A stretch of DNA of 64,000 nucleotides, taken from the NCBI GenBank assembly GCA_964483325.1, contig CAZAAW010000002.1, positions 62,001 to 126,000 of the forward strand. The letters run 5' to 3'. How positions within the stretch are numbered: position 1 is the first letter of the stretch; every line of letters starts with the position of its first letter. Positions 1-8,391 of this stretch are shown here, piece after piece. Origin of the DNA: CAZAAW01 sp964483325. Its GTDB lineage: Bacteria > Pseudomonadota > Alphaproteobacteria > Rhizobiales > Kaistiaceae. Under the pieces are notes generated by a model. That model worked only from the letters and a program-made list of their open reading frames with translations, made no database searches and was not told the origin of the DNA. The translations under genes were made by a program, and so were the position numbers.

Positions 1-774
1 GAAGGCGGCGAAATCGCCCAGCAGCAGGGCCTCCTTCATGGCGCGGGCCTGGTCCTTGAGGACATGCATGGCGCCGATGGAGCGCGGATCCTCATTGAGG
101 ACGTTGTCGACCTGCTCGGCGATGATCGCCGCCGAGTCGCGCGAGCGGCCGCTGTAGAACAGCACCAGCGAGGCCTCCAGCTCCGACAGGATGCCGTCGC
201 GCAGCCGCAGCGGATTGATGATGACGCGATTGTCCGCGTAGAACTCCATGAGGTTGAAGCCGCCGAAGGTCGCCGCATACTGGTCCTGCTTGCCGCCGGC
301 GAGGCCGAGGTCGACCCGCTCCACCTCGTAGGCGAGATGGGCGATCTCGTATTCGCCGAGCGCCAGCCGCAGCAGCTCGGCGAAGGCGGCGATCACTGCC
401 ACCACCATCGTCGACGACGAGCCGAGGCCGGAGCCCGGCGGCACGTCGGCGCTGATCGACAGGGTGACGCCGAAAGGCTCGCGGTCGCAGTGGTCGCAGA
501 CGATGCGGTTATAGACCTGGCAGGCAAGGCCGAGCGGGTGATCGACCGGCAGCGCCGTTGCGGCCTCGCCCTCCCAGCCGACGCCGAGATCGGGCGCCTC
601 CATGACGACGCGGCCGTCGTCGCGCAGTTCGGCGGAGCATCGGGCGTAGAGCGAGATGGTGGCGTTGAGGACCATGCCGCCGAAGCGGTCGCAATAGGGC
701 GCCACATCGGTGCCGCCGCCGGCAAGGCCGAGGCGGAGGGGGGCGCGCGACCGGACCTTGGGCAACGTCGTCAC
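1..774 (-). CDS. GHMP-family sugar kinase, heptose-7-phosphate kinase-like; 3' end cut by window
   Basis: Visible are 258 codons from a GTG start; the C-terminus runs off the window. The start is supported by GAGAGG nine bases upstream and by an in-frame stop just before it, which is also the stop of the upstream methyltransferase gene. Seen: an N-terminal substrate segment LRLGLAGGGTD (residues 13-23) and the GHMP ATP-binding motif PPGSGLGSSST (112-122). Known: such kinases phosphorylate sugars, and those next to LPS genes are often HddA-type D-glycero-D-manno-heptose 7-phosphate kinases. Inference: it supplies an activated heptose for the surface glycan made by this block. It is the last visible gene of a three-gene minus-strand operon with the TylF-like and methyltransferase genes. 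Exact sugar is not certain. Confidence 0.8.
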   Translation of the reverse strand, partial: MTTLPKVRSRAPLRLGLAGGGTDVAPYCDRFGGMVLNATISLYARCSAELRDDGRVVMEAPDLGVGWEGEAATALPVDHPLGLACQVYNRIVCDHCDREPFGVTLSISADVPPGSGLGSSSTMVVAVIAAFAELLRLALGEYEIAHLAYEVERVDLGLAGGKQDQYAATFGGFNLMEFYADNRVIINPLRLRDGILSELEASLVLFYSGRSRDSAAIIAEQVDNVLNEDPRSIGAMHVLKDQARAMKEALLLGDFAAF

Positions 775-801
775 GTCACAAAGCCTCTCGCGGCACGGAC
801 C

Positions 802-1536
802 TCATATGTCGGCGTCATTGCGGAAGGGCGGGTTCGCCGGATTGGCCGCCCGCAGCGTCTTCTGGTCGTCGCGATACTGGTTGAGATGGAGGCGCGTCTC
901 GCGGCCGGGCTGCTGCGTCGAAGGCAGGCGGCCGCCGGCAGCGATCTCCGCCGCCGGGCGCTTGCGGATCACCACCTCGATGCCGCTTTCGCCGGCCGGG
1001 GTCAGGGTCTGGTCGAAGCGCGGCAGGCTGTAACGGTAGGTCGAATCGAGGAGCTCGATCTTCTCCACCGCGGCTTCCGGGCCGAGCGAAGCGAGCAGCG
1101 CCAGAACATTCACCGAGCGCGGTGACCACGAGGCGGTCTTGCCGATGGTGAAAGTGTTCTTGTGGTCGCGGTTGAAGGTGCTGGGAAAGACGCCCTGCTC
1201 GTAGAGATCTTCCTCGGGAATGGCGAAGACGACGTAGCCGTTCGGCTTCACCACGCGCAGCCAGTTGCGCAGCCCTTCCGCCGGGTCGTTGAGATGCTCC
1301 AGGCAATGGCTGGAGAAGACGAAATCGAAGCTGTCGTCGGCGACGCCGGCCATGAACTGGGCATCGCCGTCGTCGAGATCCCAGGTGCGGATGTCCTCGA
1401 CCAGCGGAAACAGCTCCTTGTAGAGCGCCAGCGGATCCGGCGCGCCGCCTATGTCGACGCCGCGGCCGCGGAAATAGCGGCGCACGAAGCGCGAATCGGC
1501 GAGGCGGCGGGCAAGGGATTTGCTAGCTTCTTTCAT
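802..1536 (-). CDS. Class I SAM-dependent methyltransferase (Methyltransf_11 type)
   Basis: This 244-residue protein has the SAM-binding fold signature: a degenerate motif I (VDIGGAPDP, about residues 27-35), an acidic residue ending strand 2 (WDLDDGD), and the methyltransferase_11 motif FVFSSHCLEHLNDP near residue 90. The C-terminal 60 residues after the catalytic domain are hydrophilic and carry no motif I recognise. It lies 27 bases upstream of the sugar kinase and about 40 bases downstream of the TylF-like gene, so the three are probably cotranscribed. Inference: it methylates a sugar or lipid-linked intermediate of the surface polysaccharide. The substrate cannot be read from sequence. 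Confidence 0.8.
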   Translation of the reverse strand: MKEASKSLARRLADSRFVRRYFRGRGVDIGGAPDPLALYKELFPLVEDIRTWDLDDGDAQFMAGVADDSFDFVFSSHCLEHLNDPAEGLRNWLRVVKPNGYVVFAIPEEDLYEQGVFPSTFNRDHKNTFTIGKTASWSPRSVNVLALLASLGPEAAVEKIELLDSTYRYSLPRFDQTLTPAGESGIEVVIRKRPAAEIAAGGRLPSTQQPGRETRLHLNQYRDDQKTLRAANPANPPFRNDADI

Positions 1537-1578
1537 GCGGGCTGCTGGTCGGCTCTCGTCGGTTTCGATCCCGGGTAC

Positions 1579-2340
1579 TTAGCGTGGCTTGCGCCACCAG
1601 ACGCCTGTCCAGTCGACCGTTGTCAGCGGTTCGGAAATGCCGTGCGCGGCGCGGAAATCCTCCACGGCGCGCCGGCAGGCCGGAATGGCTCCGTAGTCGT
1701 CGATGATCGCATATCCCCCCGGCGACAGGCGGTCATAGAGGTTGTCGAGCGCCTCGATGGTCGACTGGTACATGTCACCATCGAGGCGAATAACGGCAAA
1801 ACGGCGATTCCTCACCGTCGGCAGGGTGTCCTTGAACCAGCCTTCGAGAAAAACGACCTGGTCGTCGAGCAGCCCGTAGCGGGCGAAATTGTCCTTCACC
1901 GTCTCCAGCGGGATGGCGAGCTCGGTGAAGGTGTGATGGGTGTCGTCGCGGTCGGCGGGGAAATGCTGCGGATCGGCGACCGGCAGGCCGGCGAAGGAAT
2001 CGGCGACGACCACCTGACGCCCCGTCTCGCCATAGGCGGCGAGGATGCCTCGCATCAGGATGCAGGCGCCGCCGCGCCAGACGCCGGTCTCGATGAAATC
2101 GCCGGGAATGCCTTCCGCCAGCGCCCGCTCGCACAGCTGGCGCAGATTGGCGAGCCGCTTCAGGCCGATCATGCTGTGGGCGTCGGAGGGCCAGTCGCGG
2201 CCTTCGTCACGCAGGGCGTCGGCATAGGCGCCGCCGGACCACGGGTCCTGGGGCGGATCACGATAGATGACATTGGCGACGGAGCGAACGAGCAGGTCGA
2301 GATAGAGCTCGGTCGCCCGGCCGCCGGTGCCGTCCGTCAA
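1579..2340 (-). CDS. TylF/MycF-type sugar O-methyltransferase, paralogue 1 (TTG start)
   Basis: The protein is 253 residues from a TTG start, which has a strong GGAGG six bases upstream; an ATG at 2373 is the alternative. Family features seen are DFIETGVWRGGACILMRG (SAM site), RLDGDMYQST and IDDYG, whose aspartates correspond to the metal-binding residues of macrocin O-methyltransferases. Known: TylF/MycF enzymes methylate sugar hydroxyls in a Mg-dependent way, and related proteins occur in polysaccharide clusters. It is plainly paralogous to the gene at 11300-12067; the chosen start makes both proteins begin with the same two-residue pattern (initiator, Thr). First gene of a minus-strand operon, divergent from the family 2 glycosyltransferase. 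Confidence 0.85.
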   Translation of the reverse strand: MTDGTGGRATELYLDLLVRSVANVIYRDPPQDPWSGGAYADALRDEGRDWPSDAHSMIGLKRLANLRQLCERALAEGIPGDFIETGVWRGGACILMRGILAAYGETGRQVVVADSFAGLPVADPQHFPADRDDTHHTFTELAIPLETVKDNFARYGLLDDQVVFLEGWFKDTLPTVRNRRFAVIRLDGDMYQSTIEALDNLYDRLSPGGYAIIDDYGAIPACRRAVEDFRAAHGISEPLTTVDWTGVWWRKPR

Positions 2341-2437
2341 GTGCCGCCTCCCCGTCGCCCGACGACCTGTCATGGTCGGGGCGGTCTTCGTCGTGCTAGA
2401 GCTCGCCGCAGCTCCCGCGAGGCGCAACCCTATAGAC

Positions 2438-3364
2438 ATGGCCCTGCCGTCTCAAGACAACCCGCGCGCGGCAGCCTTCGGCGATCGGCTGTCGGTTACC
2501 GTTCTGTGTGCGACCTTCAACGGCGCCGGCTTCCTGCCGGAGCTCGTGGCGAGCCTCGACGCGCAGGTGCATCGGCCGCGGACGCTTGTCTTTCGCGACG
2601 ACGGCTCGACGGACGCCACCCGCGATGTGCTGGCGGCGCTGGCCGCCTCCCGGCCGGATGTCGTTGTCGAGACCGGCGCCCATCTCGGCGTGACGCGCGG
2701 TTTCCTCGCCCTCCTCGCTACGCATGGGCTCAGCGCCGACTGCACTGCCTTCGCCGACCAGGACGATGTCTGGCTGCCGGAGAAGCTCGCCCGGGCGACG
2801 GCGGCGCTGGCGACGGTGCCGGACGGCGTGCCGGCCCTCTGGTGCTCGCGCGCCACGATCACCGATGCCGGCCTCAAAACCATCGGCACGACCCCCCCCA
2901 TCGTGCGGCCGGCCTTCGGCAATGCCCTTGTCGAGAACGTCGCCATCGGCTGCACGATCGTGCTCAACCGCGCCGCAGTGCTGTGGCTTGCCGACCCGCC
3001 GGTGGAAGGAATCCTTTACCATGACTGGTGGTGCTACCTGGTATGCAGCGCCTTCGGCAGGGTGATCGCCGACGACCGACCGTCGGTCCTCTATCGCCAG
3101 CATGGCGGCAATAGCGTCGGGGCGCCGGCCGGCCGGACGGCGTCGCTGCTGGCGCGGCTGCGTCGCGGCGGCCAGCTTGCGGCGCGGCGGGCGCAGGCGC
3201 TGGCCTTTCTCGGCCGCTATGGCGAGGCGCTCGACGACGAGCGCCGGCTGCTGGCGGCCCGTTTCGCGGTCGGCGGCCGCCGGCTTGCCTTCGACGGCGA
3301 CCTGTTCCGCCAGCGGCGCGGCGACGATCTCCTGCTGCGCGCCGCCCTCCTCGCTGGCTTCTAG
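2438..3364 (+). CDS. Family 2 glycosyltransferase
   Basis: This is a 308-residue GT2 (GT-A fold) enzyme. Seen: the N-terminal VTVLCATFNGAGFLPELVASL, nucleotide-binding RDDGSTDAT (about residue 50), and the metal-binding block FADQDDVWLPEKL near residue 107. It resembles rhamnosyl- or glucosyltransferases of O-antigen clusters. The ATG at 2438 was preferred because the region before it is not conserved-looking and lies over the divergent operon's leader. Its stop codon overlaps that of the convergent TylF-like gene by sharing the tetramer CTAG at 3361-3364. Inference: it adds a sugar to the glycan that the neighbouring methyltransferases modify. Donor and acceptor are unknown. Confidence 0.85.
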   Translation: MALPSQDNPRAAAFGDRLSVTVLCATFNGAGFLPELVASLDAQVHRPRTLVFRDDGSTDATRDVLAALAASRPDVVVETGAHLGVTRGFLALLATHGLSADCTAFADQDDVWLPEKLARATAALATVPDGVPALWCSRATITDAGLKTIGTTPPIVRPAFGNALVENVAIGCTIVLNRAAVLWLADPPVEGILYHDWWCYLVCSAFGRVIADDRPSVLYRQHGGNSVGAPAGRTASLLARLRRGGQLAARRAQALAFLGRYGEALDDERRLLAARFAVGGRRLAFDGDLFRQRRGDDLLLRAALLAGF

Positions 3365-4113
3365 GGCGACGGCGGGTAGTTACGGTAGACGAGGTGCGGG
3401 AAGGCCTGCTCGGCAAAGCGCCGGTCGCGCTGCACGACATATTCCTCGACGGCCTCGGTGGCGCCGAGGCAGCTCGAGTAAAGGGCGTCGTCGAAGGCCC
3501 AGTAGCCGCCCTCGACCATGAACGGCCGCGTGACGTCATAGGTGTAGGCGACGGCGCTGTAGATGTCGCAGTCGATATGGGCGAGGCGGACGCCGCCGAT
3601 GTCGCGCAGCTTGTCTTCCGCCGTCTCCTCGAACAGGCCGCGCACCAGGATGAGATTGTCGAGCTTGTGCTGGTCGATGAGCCGCCGCAGGTCGTCATAG
3701 GCGGCGTCGGCGAAATCGCCGGGGCGATGCGCGTCGCGCGCCGTGTCGACCTCCGGCATGCCGCTGAAGGTGTCGAAGGCGTAGACATTCATCCCGGGAT
3801 GGAGAACCTGGCAGACCTTGGCCATGAACAGGGCGTTGCCGCCGCGATAGGCGCCGAACTCGACGATGTGGCCGGGCGGCAGGCCGGCGAAGCCGAAGCG
3901 CAGGATGAGATAGAGGTTCATCCTGTTCATCTCCGAAACGACGGTGCGTCCCTTGGCCAGCCGGAAGGCCTGGTTGTAGAGATCGTCGCGGTCGATCTGC
4001 CCCTTGAGGTCGCCGAATTGCAGGCCCCAGCCGCGGGCATAGCCGGCGCGGACATTGCGCCCGCGCGACAGCTCGGCGGCGTCGGTGAAATGCGGCATGC
4101 GGATTTCGGACAT
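3361..4113 (-). CDS. TylF-related class I methyltransferase
   Basis: The protein is 250 residues from ATG 4113 (GGAAA upstream); an in-frame ATG at 4182 would add a 23-residue tail with no conserved features. Seen: a SAM-site segment IVEFGAYRGGNALFMAKV, AFDTFSGMPEVD, the acidic HIDCDIYSAV and WAFDDALY, which line up with the TylF-type SAM- and metal-binding positions. It is clearly more distant from the two TylF paralogues at 1579 and 11300 than they are from each other. Single gene on the minus strand, convergent with the glycosyltransferase. Inference: a third sugar-modifying methyltransferase of the surface glycan; it could also act on a small lipid-linked donor. Confidence 0.75.
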   Translation of the reverse strand: MSEIRMPHFTDAAELSRGRNVRAGYARGWGLQFGDLKGQIDRDDLYNQAFRLAKGRTVVSEMNRMNLYLILRFGFAGLPPGHIVEFGAYRGGNALFMAKVCQVLHPGMNVYAFDTFSGMPEVDTARDAHRPGDFADAAYDDLRRLIDQHKLDNLILVRGLFEETAEDKLRDIGGVRLAHIDCDIYSAVAYTYDVTRPFMVEGGYWAFDDALYSSCLGATEAVEEYVVQRDRRFAEQAFPHLVYRNYPPSP

Positions 4114-4247
4114 CGGGGGTTTCCGGCTGGCTCTTGTGTGAGGGCTCCCGCCTCTATGCAGGCTGGCGCGGGCAGGATGCAAGGCTGTCCAGCCGCGCCA
4201 GTGGATGCTAGCCTGCAGCCCGCATCCGTCCGGAACGGGCTTCTGCC

Positions 4248-4568
4248 ATGGTTTTTCGCCTCTCTCTTCGCCTTGCCATGCTGACGGCGCTGCTGGGTTT
4301 CGGCCTTGCTGCTCCGGCGCATGCCGAGGACGTGTTCCCGTGGTCGTCGGAGGATCAGGTGACCGACGACGATCTCAGCCGGCTCGACTGCGACCAGCTC
4401 TGGCATGCCCGCAACGAGATCTACGCCCGCAACGGCAAGCGCTTCCAGACAGCGCGGGCGCGGGCGGTGTTCGGCAATGGCGGCTGGGTGGACAATCCGC
4501 GCCTGACGCCGCTCGAGCAGCGCAACGTCGCCAGCATCCAGTCCTTCGAGCGCCGCTACTGCCAGTAG
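4248..4568 (+). CDS. Small secreted YARHG-domain protein
   Basis: The 106-residue protein has a Sec signal peptide (hydrophobic stretch LAMLTALLGFGLAAPAHA, cleavage likely after AHA-E, about residue 26). The mature part holds CDQLWHARNEIYARNGKRF, a match to the YARHG domain core (here YARNG), followed by GWVDNPRLTPLEQRNVASIQ. Known: YARHG domains are found in extracellular or periplasmic proteins, often peptidase- or kinase-associated, with no defined activity. Two cysteines in the mature part (one in DCDQL, one penultimate) could form a disulfide. It sits alone upstream of leuS. Function unknown. Confidence 0.8.
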   Translation: MVFRLSLRLAMLTALLGFGLAAPAHAEDVFPWSSEDQVTDDDLSRLDCDQLWHARNEIYARNGKRFQTARARAVFGNGGWVDNPRLTPLEQRNVASIQSFERRYCQ

Positions 4569-4693
4569 GACGGCGGCGCCTGCCGGAATCGGCACGCGCG
4601 TGTTGATTTTGCTGGCCGTTTCTGCTGATCGTCCGCCCGGGTGGCCGCTGGCGGCCGCCGGCCCTTTCCCCGGAACGATGAAGACCCAGGATC

Positions 4694-7351
4694 ATGGCGA
4701 CGGAACGATATAATCCGCGCGAGGCGGAGCAGCGCTGGCAGGCCGTCTGGGCCGAACGCGGCGTGTTCGCCACCCTGACCGACGATCCGCGGCCGAAATA
4801 CTACGTCCTGGAGATGTTCCCCTATCCGTCGGGGCGCATCCATATGGGCCATGTGCGCAACTACACGATGGGCGACGTCGTCGCCCGCTTCATGCGCGCC
4901 CGCGGCCACAATGTGCTGCACCCGATGGGCTGGGACGCCTTCGGCATGCCGGCCGAGAACGCCGCCATGCAGAACCAGGTCCATCCGAAGGCGTGGACCT
5001 ACGACAATATCGCCGCCATGCGCGGCCAGCTGAAGCTGATGGGCCTGTCGCTCGACTGGACGCGAGAATTCGCCACCTGCGACCCGGACTACTACCACCA
5101 GCAGCAGAAGCTGTTCCTCGATCTCCTCGCCGCCGGCCTTGCCTATCGAAAGAACTCGAAGGTCAACTGGGACCCGGTCGACCACACCGTGCTCGCCAAC
5201 GAGCAGGTCATCGACGGCCGCGGCTGGCGCTCCGGGGCGCTGGTCGAGCAGCGCGAGCTGACGCAGTGGTTCTTCCGCATCACCGCCTTCGCCGAGGATC
5301 TCCTGACGGCGCTGGACGGGCTGGACCGCTGGCCGGAGCGGGTGCGTCTGATGCAGCGCAACTGGATCGGCCGATCGGAAGGCCTGCGCATCAATTTCGT
5401 CCTCGACGATCCGCCGGCCGGCGCCGGCGAGACGGTGGAAGTGTTCACGACGCGGCCCGACACGCTGTTCGGTGCCAGCTTCGTCGCCTTGGCGCCGGAT
5501 CATCCGCTGGCGGCGCGGCTGGCGGTCGGCAATGCCGAACTCGCCGATTTCGTCGCCGACAGCCGCCGGGGCGGCACCAGTGCCGAAGCGCTGGAAACGG
5601 GCGAGAAGCGCGGCTTCGATACCGGCCTCAAGGTGGTCCATCCGCTCGATCCGGACCAGCGGCTGCCGGTCTATGTCGCCAATTTCGTGCTGATGGACTA
5701 CGGCACCGGCGCCATTTTCGGCTGCCCGGCGCATGACCAGCGCGACTTCGAGTTCGCGCGCAAATACGACCTGCCGATCCGGCCGGTGGTAGCGCCCGTC
5801 GACCGCTTCGACAGCCCCGCCGACCTCGTCGCCTGGCTGGAGCAGTTCGCCAGCGCCGACGCCGCCTATGTCGACGACGGCCAGCTGATCAACTCCGCCT
5901 TTCTCGACGGCCTCTCCGTCGCCGAGGCCAAGGAGGAGGTGGCACGCCGCCTGTCGGCCGCCACGGTCGCCGGCAAGCCGCAGGCCGTCCGCCAGGTCAA
6001 TTATCGGCTGCGCGACTGGGGCGTCTCGCGCCAGCGCTACTGGGGCTGCCCGATTCCGGTCATCCATTGCGCCAAATGCGGCGTCGTGCCGGTGCCGGAG
6101 AAGGACCTGCCGGTGCGCCTGCCGGAGGACGTCCGCTTCGACCAGCCCGGCAATCCGCTCGACCGCCATCCGACCTGGAAGCATGTCCGCTGCCCGACCT
6201 GCGACGGGCCTGCGACGCGCGAGACCGACACCATGGACACCTTCGTCGACTCGTCCTGGTACTATGCCCGCTTCACCGCCCCGCATGCGCCGACGCCGAC
6301 CGACCGCAAGGCGGCCGACAAGTGGCTGCCGGTCGACCAGTATATCGGCGGCATCGAGCACGCGATCCTGCATCTCCTCTATTCGCGCTTCTTCGCCCGA
6401 GCGATGACGGCGACCGGCCATCTCGGCATCAGCGAGCCCTTCGCCGGCCTCTTCACCCAGGGCATGGTGGTGCACGAGACCTACCGGCGCGCCGACGGCC
6501 GCTGGGCGAGCCCGGCGGAAATCCGCATCGAGGAAACCCCCGGCGGTCGTGTCGCCTATGAGCGCGCCACCGGCGAGACGGTCGAGATCGGCCCGATTGA
6601 GAAGATGTCGAAGTCGCGCCGCAATACGGTCGACCCGAGCGACATCATGGAGGGCTACGGCGCCGACACGGCGCGGCTGTTCATGCTGTCGGATTCGCCG
6701 CCGGAGCGCGACGTCATCTGGACCGAGGCCGGTGTCGAGGGCGCCCATCGCTTCGTGCAGCGCGTCTGGCGCCTGATCGGCGAGGCGGCGCGGCTGGAGG
6801 GCGTGCCGGGGCCGGGCGTCCCGCCGCCCAATGCCCTGTCGGTGCCGGCGGAGGCGTTGCGGCGGCAGTCGCATCGCGTCCTGCAGGCGGTCGGCGACAA
6901 TTTCCAGGCGCTGCGCTTCAACGTGGCGGTCGCCCGTCTCTACGAGCTCGTCAATGCCATCACCGGCGCCGTCGGCGGCCTGTCGGGGGCGGAGGTCGAC
7001 CGGTCGCTCGGCTGGGCGGTGCGCGAGGCGCTGGAACTGCTGACGCTGATGATGGGCCCGGTCATGCCGCATCTGGCCGAGGAGGCCTGGGCGGCGCTGG
7101 GCCATGACGATCTCGTCGCCCTGCATGCCTGGCCGGTGGCTGATCCGGCCCTGCTGGTCGACGACGTCATCGTCCTGCCGGTGCAGATCAACGGCAAGAA
7201 GCGCGCCGAGCTGACCATCGGCGCCGATGCCGCCGATGCCGATGTCGAGGCGGCGGCGCTAGCGCTGGAGGCGGTGCAGAAGGCGCTGGAGGGCAGGGTG
7301 CCGAAGAAGGTCATCGTCGTGCCGAAGCGCATCGTCAACGTCGTCGCCTGA
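4694..7351 (+). CDS. leuS: Leucyl-tRNA synthetase
   Basis: At 885 residues this is a full-length class Ia aminoacyl-tRNA synthetase that charges tRNA-Leu in the cytoplasm. Seen: the HIGH motif as HMGH (50-53), the LeuS signature PYPSGRIHMGHVRNYT, the CP1 editing domain with TTRPDTLFGASF, a zinc-type segment CAKCGVVP, EHAILHLLYSRFF, and KMSKS (637-641, followed by RRNTVDP). The C-terminal anticodon-binding and LPVQINGKKR segments are intact. It lies 14 bases upstream of holA, suggesting cotranscription. In many alphaproteobacteria a small lptE-like gene separates leuS and holA; it is absent here. Confidence 0.98.
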   Translation: MATERYNPREAEQRWQAVWAERGVFATLTDDPRPKYYVLEMFPYPSGRIHMGHVRNYTMGDVVARFMRARGHNVLHPMGWDAFGMPAENAAMQNQVHPKAWTYDNIAAMRGQLKLMGLSLDWTREFATCDPDYYHQQQKLFLDLLAAGLAYRKNSKVNWDPVDHTVLANEQVIDGRGWRSGALVEQRELTQWFFRITAFAEDLLTALDGLDRWPERVRLMQRNWIGRSEGLRINFVLDDPPAGAGETVEVFTTRPDTLFGASFVALAPDHPLAARLAVGNAELADFVADSRRGGTSAEALETGEKRGFDTGLKVVHPLDPDQRLPVYVANFVLMDYGTGAIFGCPAHDQRDFEFARKYDLPIRPVVAPVDRFDSPADLVAWLEQFASADAAYVDDGQLINSAFLDGLSVAEAKEEVARRLSAATVAGKPQAVRQVNYRLRDWGVSRQRYWGCPIPVIHCAKCGVVPVPEKDLPVRLPEDVRFDQPGNPLDRHPTWKHVRCPTCDGPATRETDTMDTFVDSSWYYARFTAPHAPTPTDRKAADKWLPVDQYIGGIEHAILHLLYSRFFARAMTATGHLGISEPFAGLFTQGMVVHETYRRADGRWASPAEIRIEETPGGRVAYERATGETVEIGPIEKMSKSRRNTVDPSDIMEGYGADTARLFMLSDSPPERDVIWTEAGVEGAHRFVQRVWRLIGEAARLEGVPGPGVPPPNALSVPAEALRRQSHRVLQAVGDNFQALRFNVAVARLYELVNAITGAVGGLSGAEVDRSLGWAVREALELLTLMMGPVMPHLAEEAWAALGHDDLVALHAWPVADPALLVDDVIVLPVQINGKKRAELTIGADAADADVEAAALALEAVQKALEGRVPKKVIVVPKRIVNVVA

Positions 7352-7365
7352 GGCGGGGCGATGCC

Positions 7366-8391
7366 GTGCTGATCAACAAGGCGGCGGAGATCGAGCGCCT
7401 GCTGGCGAGGCCCGATCCGGCGTTGCGCGTCGTGCTGTTCTTCGGACCGGATGCCGGCCTCGTCGTCGAGCGCGGCCAGCGCCTGGCGCAGGCCGTCGCC
7501 GGCGACGATCCGCTGGCGGTGCAGCGCTTCGAGTCCGACGAGCTTGCCGCGACACCCGGCCGCCTCGCCGACGAGGCCTATGGCGGCTCGCTGTTCGCCG
7601 GCAATCGCGCCATCCGGGTGCGGGTCGGCGGCCTGCGGCAATTCCTGCCGTCCGTCGAGCCGCTGCTGGCGCAGCCGCCGGCCGACGCCTGGGTGATCCT
7701 CGAAGCCGGCGACCTCAAGAAGACGGCGCCGCTGCGGCGAGCCTGCGAGCAGGCGAAGACCGCCGCCGCCATCGGCTGCTATGGCGACGGCGATGTCGGC
7801 CGGCTGATCGACGAGGAGATGGCCGCCGCCGAGCTGCGCATCGATGCCGACGCGCGGCAGGAACTGGCTGGCCTCCTCGGCGACCGGATCGCCAGCCGGT
7901 CGGAAATCCGCAAGCTCGCCCTCTATGCGGCCGGCACCGGGACGGTGACCGTCGCCGATGTCCGCGCCGTCGTCGGCGACGGTGCCGCCGTGGCGGTCGA
8001 TGAGATCGTCGACGCTGCCGCGTCCGGCGACATGGCGACGGTCGATCTCGGCCTGCAGCGCCTTGCCGCGGCCGGTACGGCGGCCTTCACTGCCGCCAGC
8101 GCTGCCGAGCGCCATTTCCAGAACCTCCACCGGGCGCGCAGTACGATCGACGGCGGCGAGCCGGTGGCGGCCGTGCTCGGCGCCTTCCGGCCGCCGCTGT
8201 TCTTCAGCCGGCGATCGGCGGTTGAGGCGCAGCTGCGGCTGTGGCCGCGGGCCGGCCTCGAGTGGGCCATGGAGCGGCTGCATCGTGCCGTCATCGACAC
8301 GCGGCTGCGGCCCGCCAACGACCAGGCGGTGGTCGGCGAGGCGCTGGGGGCCATCGCCGTGCAGGCGGCCCGGCTGCGCGCCCGCCGCTAG
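7366..8391 (+). CDS. holA: DNA polymerase III delta subunit
   Basis: The 341-residue protein matches HolA, the clamp-loader subunit that opens the beta sliding clamp. Seen: the N-terminal RVVLFFGPDAGLVVERGQ (an inactive ATPase-like nucleotide fold), VQRFESDEL, GNRAIRVR and ILEAGDLKKTAPLRRACE, all typical of alphaproteobacterial HolA. It starts with GTG, 14 bases after the leuS stop. Its stop codon shares the tetramer CTAG (8388-8391) with the stop of convergent waaF. In related genomes parB or LPS genes often follow; here waaF faces it. Confidence 0.95.
   Translation: MLINKAAEIERLLARPDPALRVVLFFGPDAGLVVERGQRLAQAVAGDDPLAVQRFESDELAATPGRLADEAYGGSLFAGNRAIRVRVGGLRQFLPSVEPLLAQPPADAWVILEAGDLKKTAPLRRACEQAKTAAAIGCYGDGDVGRLIDEEMAAAELRIDADARQELAGLLGDRIASRSEIRKLALYAAGTGTVTVADVRAVVGDGAAVAVDEIVDAAASGDMATVDLGLQRLAAAGTAAFTAASAAERHFQNLHRARSTIDGGEPVAAVLGAFRPPLFFSRRSAVEAQLRLWPRAGLEWAMERLHRAVIDTRLRPANDQAVVGEALGAIAVQAARLRARR

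Noticed and set aside
4556..7126. An 856-codon open frame antisense to leuS
   Set aside because: Very high GC creates long stop-free antisense frames. leuS is unmistakable, and the antisense product is low-complexity Arg/Gly/Ala-rich with no domain.
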